From: an uncultured Prevotellaceae bacterium
GTDB taxonomy: Bacteria > Bacteroidota > Bacteroidia > Bacteroidales > Bacteroidaceae
Reading direction: 5' to 3'
DNA length: 55,414 nt
Assembly (NCBI GenBank): GCA_947168395.1
Contig: CAMVLT010000019.1
Location: forward strand, 1 to 55,414
Positions within the stretch are counted from its first letter, which is position 1. Each line of letters begins with the position of its first letter. Under the pieces are notes generated by a model that was not told the origin of the DNA, did no database searches, and was given only the letters and a program-made list of their open reading frames with translations. Positions 43,223 to 50,544 of this stretch are shown here, one piece after another. The position numbers and the translations under genes were made by a program.

Positions 43223-44260
43223 TTATTTTTTATTTCTGCTTGCTGCCACCCAGACGGGCTCTTCGCTCATCACGGGCTTGTTGACTGCCATCACTCCTGA
43301 TAGGTTGTGGGGCACGTATGGCTCTTCAAGGTAGCGGATGTCTTCTGCAGTCAGACGGACGTCGAGTGACTTCACCGCTCCCTCGATGTGGTGCAGCTTG
43401 GTGGCTCCCACAACGGGCGATTCTACCTTCGTCAACAGCCAGGCCAGCGAAATCTGCGTCATCTCCACGCCATAGCGGTCGGCCAGTTCTACGACACGCT
43501 CCACCACCTGGTTGTCCTGCTCGGCAGTGGCATCATACTTGAAGTGCATGAACGCGTCTTCCTTCTGGCGCTTCGAAGTCTCACCCGGACGCTTGGCCAG
43601 CTTGCCGGAAGCCAGTGCGCTGTAGGGCGTCTGTGCGATGTTGTCCTCACGGCACAGGGGCTGCATCTCGCGCTCCTCCTCGCGCATAATCAGGTTGTAG
43701 TGGTTCTGCACGCTGATGAACTTTGCCCAGCCGTGTTTCTCTGCCAGCGCATTCATCTTCGCCAGCTGGTAGGCATAGACGTTGGCGATGCCGATGTAGC
43801 GGGCCTTGCCTTGACGGACAGCCTCGTTCATGCCTTCAAGAATCTCCTCGGCAGGCGTCTTGTAGTCCCAGATGTGGTAGATGTAGAGGTCGACATAGTC
43901 CATACCCAGATGCTGCAGGCTCAGGTCGATGTTGCTGAGCACGTGCTGACGGCCACCGATGCCCTGCTGGATTTCTGCGTCCGTTCGCGGCAGGAACTTT
44001 GTGGCTACCACCACATCGTCACGCTTGGCCATATCGCGCAAGGCTCGTCCGACGTACTGCTCGGATGTGCCCAACTGATAGGCGATGGCTGTATCGAAGA
44101 AATTCACGCCCAGTTCGAGTGAACGGCGTATAATCTCACGTGTAGGCTCCTCGCCAATCGTCCACGAATGCTGTCCGATGGTAGGGTCGCCGAAGCCCAT
44201 ACAGCCCAGGCAGATGCGCGACACGCGCAGGTCTGAGTTACCAAGTTTTACGTATTCCAT
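43223..44260 (-). CDS. Aldo/keto reductase (first of two)
   Basis: A 345-residue NADPH-dependent TIM-barrel oxidoreductase. The catalytic tetrad is visible as Asp and Tyr in FFDTAIAYQLGTSE, Lys in VVVATKF and His in DLYIYHIWD. The cofactor end reads VVGATKLHHIEGAVKSL. There is no signal peptide, so it is cytoplasmic. It is close to the YajO/general stress group that reduces aldehydes and quinone-like carbonyls; the substrate is unknown. One base separates it from the monooxygenase-like gene upstream, so they are co-transcribed. Confidence 0.92.
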   Translation of the reverse strand: MEYVKLGNSDLRVSRICLGCMGFGDPTIGQHSWTIGEEPTREIIRRSLELGVNFFDTAIAYQLGTSEQYVGRALRDMAKRDDVVVATKFLPRTDAEIQQGIGGRQHVLSNIDLSLQHLGMDYVDLYIYHIWDYKTPAEEILEGMNEAVRQGKARYIGIANVYAYQLAKMNALAEKHGWAKFISVQNHYNLIMREEEREMQPLCREDNIAQTPYSALASGKLAKRPGETSKRQKEDAFMHFKYDATAEQDNQVVERVVELADRYGVEMTQISLAWLLTKVESPVVGATKLHHIEGAVKSLDVRLTAEDIRYLEEPYVPHNLSGVMAVNKPVMSEEPVWVAASRNKK

Positions 44261-44261
44261 A

Positions 44262-44660
44262 TTATCTCTGTTTTTTGAATATCAGTTTCATCGTCTCTGG
44301 GTCGAGTGGTTTCATCGTGGGCAGCTTCAGGTCTTTCACCATGTGGAGCGTGCCCTGCTTGTACTTCTGGAAGTGGTCGGTCTTCAGGTGCTGCTGATAG
44401 GCTTCCTCGGAGGCATAGATTTCGAGGATGCGAATCTTCGTGGAGTCCTCGGCGCTCTGCATGGGAAACAGGCAGACGACACCCGGCTCCCGCTCCACAC
44501 TCAGACGGTCCACCTCGTTGGCTGCTTCGAGATACTCCTTGAGGTGCTGCGGATAGACCTCGATTTCAGCCAGGCGGACTATCATTTTCTCATTTTCTTG
44601 TGCTGCTGCTGTGAGGGAGAGCACAAGGGCGAACAGTGTTATAATTCTTCTCATATTCAT
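44262..44660 (-). CDS. Exported antibiotic-biosynthesis-monooxygenase (ABM) domain protein
   Basis: A 132-residue protein of a signal peptide (MRRIITLFALVLSLTAAAQ, with a second ATG two codons upstream) and one dimeric alpha-beta ABM domain. The domain has VRLAEIEVYPQHLKEYLEA, EPGVVCLFPMQ, IRILEIYASEEAYQQHLKTDHFQKY. The family includes the quinol monooxygenase YgiN and heme-degrading enzymes, and most members are cytoplasmic, so export is unusual. Its closeness to exported flavodoxin and DUF362 genes suggests an envelope quinone or aldehyde redox task, which is inference only. Confidence 0.85.
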   Translation of the reverse strand: MNMRRIITLFALVLSLTAAAQENEKMIVRLAEIEVYPQHLKEYLEAANEVDRLSVEREPGVVCLFPMQSAEDSTKIRILEIYASEEAYQQHLKTDHFQKYKQGTLHMVKDLKLPTMKPLDPETMKLIFKKQR

Positions 44661-44677
44661 TAGTCAATTTGTATCTT

Positions 44678-44918
44678 TATTCTATGATTCGCTTCTCTCC
44701 GTCGACGATATAGATGCCATTACGCGGCTCTGCCACCTTCTGCCCATTGAGCGAATAGAACGCATTGTTGCTGGCTTTTTCGGACTTTACAGTACGGACG
44801 GCTGTTGTCTGCTGATACGCTGTGATGCCGTCGAGCCATGAGCGGATAGCTGTGGGTTGTAGGAGGAATAGGTGACGTCGAGGCCTTTCAGGATATTACC
44901 AACTGTCTCATCATCATC
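44678..44918 (-). pseudogene. 3' relic of a second flavodoxin-like gene (frameshifted)
   Basis: On the minus strand one frame reads DETVGNILKGLDVTYSSYNPQ, then coding sense continues in another frame as AIRSWLDGITAYQQTTAV, ending with the tail FYSLNGQKVAEPRNGIYIV...KRIIE and TAA at 44678. The second part parallels the end of the flavodoxin next door (LIQNWLTAINYQTVTGIS, then GIYIKNGKKVVIK). An in-frame TAA at 44919-44921 precedes the first part. This looks like the decayed end of a duplicated gene. Confidence 0.6.
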
Positions 44919-44956
44919 TTACAACTATGAACTTTGTTCGAGCTCGTTCACGTTCG

Positions 44957-44980
44957 GAAATGGAAACGAGTTTCCATTTC
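44957..44980. terminator. Perfect hairpin directly after the flavodoxin gene
   Basis: GAAATGGAAAC-GA-GTTTCCATTTC, an eleven-base stem with a two-base centre, beginning two bases after the flavodoxin stop on the minus strand. It may be a terminator, but no T-run follows, so it could also stabilise the mRNA 3' end or be a dispersed repeat. Confidence 0.5.
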
Positions 44981-44982
44981 TC

Positions 44983-45684
44983 TCACTTAATCACGACCTT
45001 CTTGCCGTTTTTAATGTAGATACCCTTCGTTGGCTCCTCAACCAGCAACCGACCGCCCAAGTCATAGTTGCGGGCGGGTGCAGTTGTTGTTTTGGCTTCG
45101 CTGATACCGGTAACAGTCTGATAGTTAATGGCAGTAAGCCAGTTCTGAATCAGCGTTGAGCGCCTGGAGTGGTTGGAGCTGTTGATCCAGAGATTCTCGC
45201 TGAAGTATTGGCCGTTAGGAACAAGCCGCTTGCAGTCGGCAACAACGCCACTGATGCCGCTGCTGGCACTCGACACAATCAGTCCGATGTTCTTGCCAGC
45301 CATCTGACCACCGCAGTTGAAGAGGTAGGTTTGCATATTGGCTGCCATCTGGCTCCACCAGAGGGGCGTAACGATAATGATGGTCTGATAGTCGCTCAGC
45401 GATGTCGTTACGGGGTCGATGGCAGGATAGCTGCCGGCATCGTTGGGGTTGGCCTTGATGGCGTTGAGCAACTGCGTACCCAGCGCATAGCCATTGGCCT
45501 CGTACTTCAGTCCCTTCTCGGCTGGCTGAATCTCCAGCACGTCAGCCTGAATCTGGCTGGTCAGCGTAGTCACAATCTCGCGGCAGTTGCCGGTATAACT
45601 GTAGTAAACCACAAGTGTCTTCGATGATGCGCTAGTACTCAGCATTATGAGTAAAGCACAAAAGAGAAACATCACTTTCTTCAT
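44983..45684 (-). CDS. Exported flavodoxin with C-terminal tail
   Basis: A 233-residue protein. The start at 45684 gives the signal peptide MKKVMFLFCALLIMLSTSAS; a GTG six codons upstream was rejected. The flavodoxin fold begins TLVVYYSYTGNCREI, with the FMN phosphate loop SYTGNC, and continues with IIIVTPLWWSQMAANMQTYL and IGLIVSSASSG. The last 40 residues hold a tail (YDLGGRLLVEEPTKGIYIKNGKKVVIK) of the short type IX kind. Flavodoxins are normally cytoplasmic electron carriers, so an exported, tailed one is notable. It lies 21 bases after an aldo/keto reductase gene. The electron donor and acceptor are unknown. Confidence 0.85.
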   Translation of the reverse strand: MKKVMFLFCALLIMLSTSASSKTLVVYYSYTGNCREIVTTLTSQIQADVLEIQPAEKGLKYEANGYALGTQLLNAIKANPNDAGSYPAIDPVTTSLSDYQTIIIVTPLWWSQMAANMQTYLFNCGGQMAGKNIGLIVSSASSGISGVVADCKRLVPNGQYFSENLWINSSNHSRRSTLIQNWLTAINYQTVTGISEAKTTTAPARNYDLGGRLLVEEPTKGIYIKNGKKVVIK

Positions 45685-45705
45685 AGTTATTTCACTTTTC
45701 ACTCT

Positions 45706-46641
45706 TCACTCCATACTGTGTTCCCAACCGCCACGGGTATCGATGCCGGTAGCATCGGCAAGGGCTTCGAGACGAGACATTTCCTCAGCAGTCAGCTGAA
45801 TCTTGGCAGCCTCTGCAGCCTCTACGACGTGACGCTCCTTCGTGGCTCCGATGATAGGTAGTGTCCCCTTGGCGATGGCCCAGGCAATACCAATCTGAGA
45901 GCATGAGGCACCATACTTCTGTCCGATGGCAGTCATCTCGTTGGTCAGCGCCTCTAACTGAGGCAGAACGGGGTTGTACTTCTTGCCGCGGTTGCTCTCG
46001 GCAGGCAGCGGGTTCTCCTTATTATATTTACCAGAGAGGGCTCCCTGCTCCAGCACCATATAGGCCCAGAACTCGATGCCCTGCTCCTTGCAGTAGTCCA
46101 GCACGCCGCCTTTCTCACTTGAACGGTAGAGTAGGGAGAAGTGGTTCTGCACGGCAGAGACCTTGAAGCCTGCCTCGCCCAGAATCTCGTTGGCACGCTG
46201 AATCTCCTTGATGTTATGGTTCGACACACCCACGCGCTTCACCTTTCCCGACTTGAGCAGGGGAATCAGTCCTGGCGTCCAGCGCTCCACGTCCATCGGG
46301 TTGTGAATCCAGTAGATGTCAATATAGTCACAGCCCATACGCTCAATAGAGGCATCGGCCATCTTCTCCACATTGTTGTCAAACATCTCAGCAAGCTGCG
46401 GCGTGAACTTCGTCGAAATCTGTACGTCCTCACGCTTCACAGCCTTGGCCAGCGTTCCAAGTATGTGCTCCGACTCGCCCATACCATAGACGGTAGCCGT
46501 GTCCCAGAGGTTCAGCCCTGCTTTCATGGCTGCGTCGAACACAGGCTTCAGGTTCTCTACGTCAGTCTTACTTCCAAACACGGCGTCTCCGCCGAATGCT
46601 CCTGCGCCCCAGGCCCAGGTTCCTAATGCAATCTTACTCAT
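45706..46641 (-). CDS. Aldo/keto reductase (second)
   Basis: A 311-residue cytoplasmic NADPH-dependent oxidoreductase and the first gene of the redox operon. The start at 46641 (MSKIALGTWAWG) is chosen because it matches the family and lies downstream of the promoter; an upstream GTG/ATG extension to 46692 crosses the promoter. The tetrad is seen as Asp and Tyr in LWDTATVYGMGES, Lys in VQISTKF and His in DIYWIHNP; the cofactor region is LPIIGATKERHVVEA. It is not a close copy of the other aldo/keto reductase in the operon. Confidence 0.92.
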   Translation of the reverse strand: MSKIALGTWAWGAGAFGGDAVFGSKTDVENLKPVFDAAMKAGLNLWDTATVYGMGESEHILGTLAKAVKREDVQISTKFTPQLAEMFDNNVEKMADASIERMGCDYIDIYWIHNPMDVERWTPGLIPLLKSGKVKRVGVSNHNIKEIQRANEILGEAGFKVSAVQNHFSLLYRSSEKGGVLDYCKEQGIEFWAYMVLEQGALSGKYNKENPLPAESNRGKKYNPVLPQLEALTNEMTAIGQKYGASCSQIGIAWAIAKGTLPIIGATKERHVVEAAEAAKIQLTAEEMSRLEALADATGIDTRGGWEHSME

Positions 46642-46668
46642 ATCTTCTAATAGTTTTGATTTGATGAT

Positions 46669-46677
46669 GCAAAGGTA
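46669..46677 (-). promoter_or_regulatory. Promoter -7 box for the redox operon
   Basis: TACCTTTGC on the minus strand, 27 bases before the ATG at 46641. The -33 region (CTTTAT) is poor, which suggests an activator. Just upstream lie short repeats ACGGAT (46711, 46733) and AACCG words that could bind one. Confidence 0.55.
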
Positions 46678-46804
46678 CAACGAATCCGTCATATAAAGCC
46701 TAACCGTTTTACGGATAAATCAACCGATTTTACGGATTTAGCAGATTTTTCGCTTTTATGGAATGCTTACTGCACCCGTTAGACAATGCTCATGCCGAGC
46801 ATAC

Positions 46805-46853
46805 GATAAAGAAAAGGAGCGAAGTCTTGAGAACTTCACTCCTTTTCTTTATC
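46805..46853 (-). terminator. Strong terminator of pgk
   Basis: GATAAAGAAAAGGAG.GAAGT pairs with ACTTC.CTCCTTTTCTTTATC, a stem of about 20 pairs with one mismatch and a seven-base loop, 11 bases after the pgk stop on the minus strand. The arms also supply T-rich runs on either strand. Confidence 0.8.
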
Positions 46854-46864
46854 TCGGTTACTGA

Positions 46865-48136
46865 TTATTCACCCTTGATGGCAGCTACACCAGGAAGCAC
46901 CTTGCCCTCGATAGCTTCGAGCAGAGCACCACCACCCGTAGAAATATAGCTTACCTGATCGGCCAGACCGAACTTGTTGACGCAAGCCACAGAGTCGCCA
47001 CCACCGATGAGCGAGAAAGCGCCCTCAGCCGTAGCCTTGGCAATAGCCTCGCCGATAGCACGCGAACCAGCAGTAAAGTTGTCGCACTCGAACACGCCGG
47101 CAGGACCGTTCCACAGAATAGTCTTAGCACCAGCAATAGCCTTACGGAAATCCTCCTGAGAAGCAGGACCAGCATCAACACCCTCGAAGCCAGCAGGAAC
47201 CTGGTTGGCAGGGCAGGTGATAATCTGAGCACCCTCCTTGACCGTCATTGTGCCGAAGTCGAGTCCGTTGGTGGCTGTGCAATCGCTGCCGAGCACCAGC
47301 TCTACACCGTTCTTCTTGGCCAGTTCCTCAACACCGAGAGCCACATCCAGCTTGTCGAGCTCAACGATAGAGTCGCCTATCTCGCCGTTGTGGGCCTTTG
47401 CGAAGGTGTAGGTCATACCGCCACAGAGGATGAGCTTGTCGACCTTGCCGAGCAGGTTCTCGATAATACCAATCTTAGAAGAAACCTTCGAGCCACCCAT
47501 GATGGCCACGAACGGGCGCTTGATGTTGCTGAGCACGTTGTCAACAGCCTGAACCTCCTTCTCCATCAGCAGGCCCAGCATCTTGTTGTCGGCATCAAAG
47601 TAGTCGGCGATGACAGCGGTAGAAGCGTGCTTACGGTGAGCCGTACCAAAGGCATCCATCACATAGCAGTCAGCGTAAGAAGCAAGCGTCTTGGCAAACT
47701 CCTTCTGGCTGGCCTTCATGGCCTTCTTGGCCTCATCGTACTCGGGAGTACCCTTCTCCACGCCTACGGGCTTACCTTCCTCCTCGGGATAGTAGCGCAG
47801 GTTTTCGAGCAGCAGAGCCTCACCCATCTTAAGGGCAGCAGCAGCCTCCTGAGCTTTAGCACAGTCGGGAGCGAAAGCAACAGGAACACCCAGTGCCTTC
47901 TCCACAGCTTCACGAATCTGTCCGAGTGACAGCTTGGGGTTCACCTTTCCTTTGGGCTTGCCCATGTGCGACATGATGATGGTGGCACCACCGTCAGCCA
48001 GAATCTTCTTCAGCGTAGGCAGGGCACCACGAATGCGGGTGTCGTCAGTGATTTTACCATTCTCATCGAGGGGTACGTTGAAATCTACACGTACGATTGC
48101 CTTTTTACCGGCAAAGTTGAATTCGTTGATTGTCAT
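46865..48136 (-). CDS. pgk: Phosphoglycerate kinase
   Basis: A 423-residue monomeric glycolytic enzyme that moves phosphate from 1,3-bisphosphoglycerate to ADP. Motifs seen: [42 protein letters not shown], the hinge [23 protein letters not shown], and the nucleotide site [10 protein letters not shown] with [10 protein letters not shown]. Length is slightly above the usual 390-415. It is monocistronic, with its own promoter and terminator, and its strong codon bias suggests high expression. Confidence 0.97.
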   Translation of the reverse strand: MTINEFNFAGKKAIVRVDFNVPLDENGKITDDTRIRGALPTLKKILADGGATIIMSHMGKPKGKVNPKLSLGQIREAVEKALGVPVAFAPDCAKAQEAAAALKMGEALLLENLRYYPEEEGKPVGVEKGTPEYDEAKKAMKASQKEFAKTLASYADCYVMDAFGTAHRKHASTAVIADYFDADNKMLGLLMEKEVQAVDNVLSNIKRPFVAIMGGSKVSSKIGIIENLLGKVDKLILCGGMTYTFAKAHNGEIGDSIVELDKLDVALGVEELAKKNGVELVLGSDCTATNGLDFGTMTVKEGAQIITCPANQVPAGFEGVDAGPASQEDFRKAIAGAKTILWNGPAGVFECDNFTAGSRAIGEAIAKATAEGAFSLIGGGDSVACVNKFGLADQVSYISTGGGALLEAIEGKVLPGVAAIKGE

Positions 48137-48184
48137 AACTTATATTTATTATTAAAAATGTGAAATACTTCGTTCAAACGCAGT

Positions 48185-48193
48185 GCAAAGATA
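48185..48193 (-). promoter_or_regulatory. Promoter -7 box for pgk
   Basis: TATCTTTGC on the minus strand, 48 bases before the pgk ATG. The -33 is weak. Upstream lie AATTGATAATTGCAC-type micro-repeats. Confidence 0.55.
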
Positions 48194-48276
48194 CTACATT
48201 TAATTGATAATTGCACATTGGCAATTGATAATTTAAGTCTTTTTTGCGCTGAACCGCCCATTATGCCACATTGGGT

Positions 48277-49155
48277 TTACAATCCAAGCGGGTTTACGGC
48301 CGAATAAGCCTGCTTCACTCGCTGCTCGATGCCCTCGGCCGAGTACTCACCGTTGACGTCGGCCAGCTGATTGGGATTCAGCTCCAGCACCTTCTGCATG
48401 TCAGCCTCAGCCCCGGCTTTGTCACCCTGGTTGAACTTCAACTGCCCACGTTCGTGGTAGGCCTCGATGCTGAACGGATTCACCTCCGTCAGCCTGTCGT
48501 ACCAGCCCACGGCCTCGCTGGCATTACCCTTGGCAGCCTCGATGCGGGCTTTCAGCAGCAGCACGTCCTCGTGCTCGGCAATATGTTGTATCAGCCATTC
48601 TGCATCAGCGTCGGCACCTTTCACGTCGCCCATCTGCAACAACAGTTGCGACCTCAGCAGATAAGCCTCAGCATAGTCCTGCTGCAAGGCTATGGCCTTG
48701 GTCAGCATAGCAATGGCTCCCACCGTATTGCCCTGTCCCTGATAAGCCTGGGCATAAAGGAAATGCACCTGGGTATTGTCGGCATCAGTCTGCAAGGCCT
48801 GTTCGCAGGCTGCAATCATCCGCTCGTAGTCCTCCGTCATATATGCCACCTGTGCCACCCTTATCTGTATCTGCACGTTCTCAGGTTCAGCAGCTGCCAG
48901 CAGTTCCAGTTCGTTCAAGGCTTCGGCCAGTTCTCCCTGCCTGATAAGTGCCTGCGACAAGTAGTCGTGCGTCTCCAGGTCATTCTTCAGTTTCAGAGCC
49001 TCCTCGAAACAGCGCACGGCATATTCCGTCTGCCCCATCTTCATGGCCTTCACGCCATCGTACTTCAGCAGGTCGAAGTTCTTTTCCTGCTGTTCCTGTT
49101 TCTCTTCTTCCGGCGTCAGTTCCTTGCCGCCAAACAAAACGTTCCAAAATCCCAT
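48277..49155 (-). CDS. Cytoplasmic tetratricopeptide-repeat protein
   Basis: A 292-residue protein built almost wholly of TPR units (about seven), for example YAVRCFEEALKLKNDLETHDYLSQAL, MIAACEQALQTDADNTQVHFLYAQAYQ and AIAMLTKAIALQQDYAEAYLLRSQLL. It has no signal peptide; the N-terminus GFWNVLFGGKELTPEEEKQEQQEK is a short hydrophobic head followed by a charged helix. TPRs bind other proteins, but no partner can be named. It shares its direction with the second TPR gene 39 bases upstream, and probably its promoter. Confidence 0.85.
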   Translation of the reverse strand: MGFWNVLFGGKELTPEEEKQEQQEKNFDLLKYDGVKAMKMGQTEYAVRCFEEALKLKNDLETHDYLSQALIRQGELAEALNELELLAAAEPENVQIQIRVAQVAYMTEDYERMIAACEQALQTDADNTQVHFLYAQAYQGQGNTVGAIAMLTKAIALQQDYAEAYLLRSQLLLQMGDVKGADADAEWLIQHIAEHEDVLLLKARIEAAKGNASEAVGWYDRLTEVNPFSIEAYHERGQLKFNQGDKAGAEADMQKVLELNPNQLADVNGEYSAEGIEQRVKQAYSAVNPLGL

Positions 49156-49194
49156 AAGGTTGCTATTATCTTACATTATTATTATAACTATTCA

Positions 49195-50394
49195 TTAGCG
49201 CTGCGTCTTCAGCAGCTGGTCAATCTCGTCGAACTGTCGTCCCATGTTCAGGTTCAGGTAGATGCGGTAGAGTACGGGGCCCCACTTCCGCTGCTGGTCA
49301 GGTGCCAGTTGCCGGTAGCGCTCCATGTAGGGGCGGGCCTTCTGGTACACCTGCCGCAACTGCTTCTTCTGGCGAAGGGGGTGCAGTTTCAGGGCCTTGT
49401 TCAGATAGGCAGTGCCGGCATTATAGTAAGGATCGGGCAATGAGTCGTTCATGCTGATAAGGCTGTCGCTCAAGGCTATACACTCGTCGTACCGTCCCAT
49501 GTTAAACAGCACGGTAGACTTCGCAAAGAGATAAAGGGTGCTGCTGCCATCGGCTTCCAAAGCACGGTCGACAACGTCCAGTGCCGCCTCGTTGTCACCA
49601 TGCGCCGTGTAGTAGTCCATCAGTCGCGGAAAGAAATAAGTGTTGGTAGGGTTGTGGCTGAATCCCATTCTCAGGGTTTCCATGTAGAGCGAGTCGTCTT
49701 TCAGCAGCCGACGTGCCTCTGCCATGTATTGCAGGGTGAACTCAGTCTTCGACGTGTCGCGCAGCGCCAAGTGACGGTGACGCAGTGTGAGCACAGGGTC
49801 GTTCATGCGATAGCCGCTGTAGGTAGCCCAATAGGCCGCCTCTGGCATGCGGGTGTCAATGCTGTCCAGATGGTAGCCCGCAAACAGCGGCTGGCGCACA
49901 CAGTCCATGTAGGCCTCGCTAAACTGGTAGGCCCGCTGGAAGTCGCTCTTCCTGACGAAGTAGATGCAGGCGTTGAGCAGGTTAGGCCGGAACTTCATCA
50001 GTTGCTCGGCGTTGTCGGCACGGTATTCAGGGTCTACCCTACCCTTCTTGTCAGGTTTCATGTCGAGCGAATCAAGAGCTTCGGCCACACTGAAGAGGCG
50101 TCGCGTCAGTTCAAAGAACTGGGCCGTGTCCTGCCGTTGCTTCATGTACAACTTCTCGTTGACGGCCTGGTATTGCATCAATACCGACTCATACCAGATG
50201 GCGTAGATACGCTTGTTCTCGCGGTTAGCCGAATCCTTGAGCAACCCCGTCATGAGCCGTTCAGCCTGGTCTGGCCCCCTCTTGCTTTTAAGTATGGTGC
50301 GCGCCTGACTCATTTCCTTTTTCTGCGCTGCCGACAAGCATGGAAGTAGCAGCAGAAGAAGAAGCGTCAGCACATATTTTGTCAAACTTTTCAC
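49195..50394 (-). CDS. Exported tetratricopeptide-repeat protein
   Basis: A 399-residue protein with a signal peptide (MKSLTKYVLTLLLLLLLPCLSAAQ) and then helical repeats (ARTILKSKRGPDQAERLMTGLL, AALDVVDRALEADGSSTLYLFAKSTVLFNMGRYDECIALSDSLI, YYNAGTAYLNKALKL). It is periplasmic, or on the outer leaflet if lipidated; no lipobox Cys sits in the right place, as Cys19 is followed by Leu inside the hydrophobic core. Its role is unknown. It heads the minus-strand pair and has a textbook promoter back to back with that of thrS. Confidence 0.82.
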   Translation of the reverse strand: MKSLTKYVLTLLLLLLLPCLSAAQKKEMSQARTILKSKRGPDQAERLMTGLLKDSANRENKRIYAIWYESVLMQYQAVNEKLYMKQRQDTAQFFELTRRLFSVAEALDSLDMKPDKKGRVDPEYRADNAEQLMKFRPNLLNACIYFVRKSDFQRAYQFSEAYMDCVRQPLFAGYHLDSIDTRMPEAAYWATYSGYRMNDPVLTLRHRHLALRDTSKTEFTLQYMAEARRLLKDDSLYMETLRMGFSHNPTNTYFFPRLMDYYTAHGDNEAALDVVDRALEADGSSTLYLFAKSTVLFNMGRYDECIALSDSLISMNDSLPDPYYNAGTAYLNKALKLHPLRQKKQLRQVYQKARPYMERYRQLAPDQQRKWGPVLYRIYLNLNMGRQFDEIDQLLKTQR

Positions 50395-50427
50395 CTTAAT
50401 TTAATCTTATATCTTTGATTATAGGGT

Positions 50428-50459
50428 GCAAAATTACAAATAAAAACCGAAACGACAAA
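50428..50459 (-). promoter_or_regulatory. Promoter for the TPR gene pair
   Basis: On the minus strand: TTTG (50456-50459), exactly 19 bases, TAATTTTGC (50428-50436). Leader about 30 bases. Confidence 0.85.
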
Positions 50460-50478
50460 CGAAAAGCATGAAATATAT

Positions 50479-50510
50479 TTTGCGCTTTCGTCTTTTTTGT
50501 GTACCTTTGC
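50479..50510 (+). promoter_or_regulatory. Promoter for thrS
   Basis: TTTG (50479-50482), exactly 19 bases, TACCTTTGC (50502-50510). Leader about 32 bases, with no T-box or other leader structure seen. Confidence 0.85.
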
Positions 50511-50544
50511 ACGCTGATTTTAATTTCAAACATATATTGTAGAT

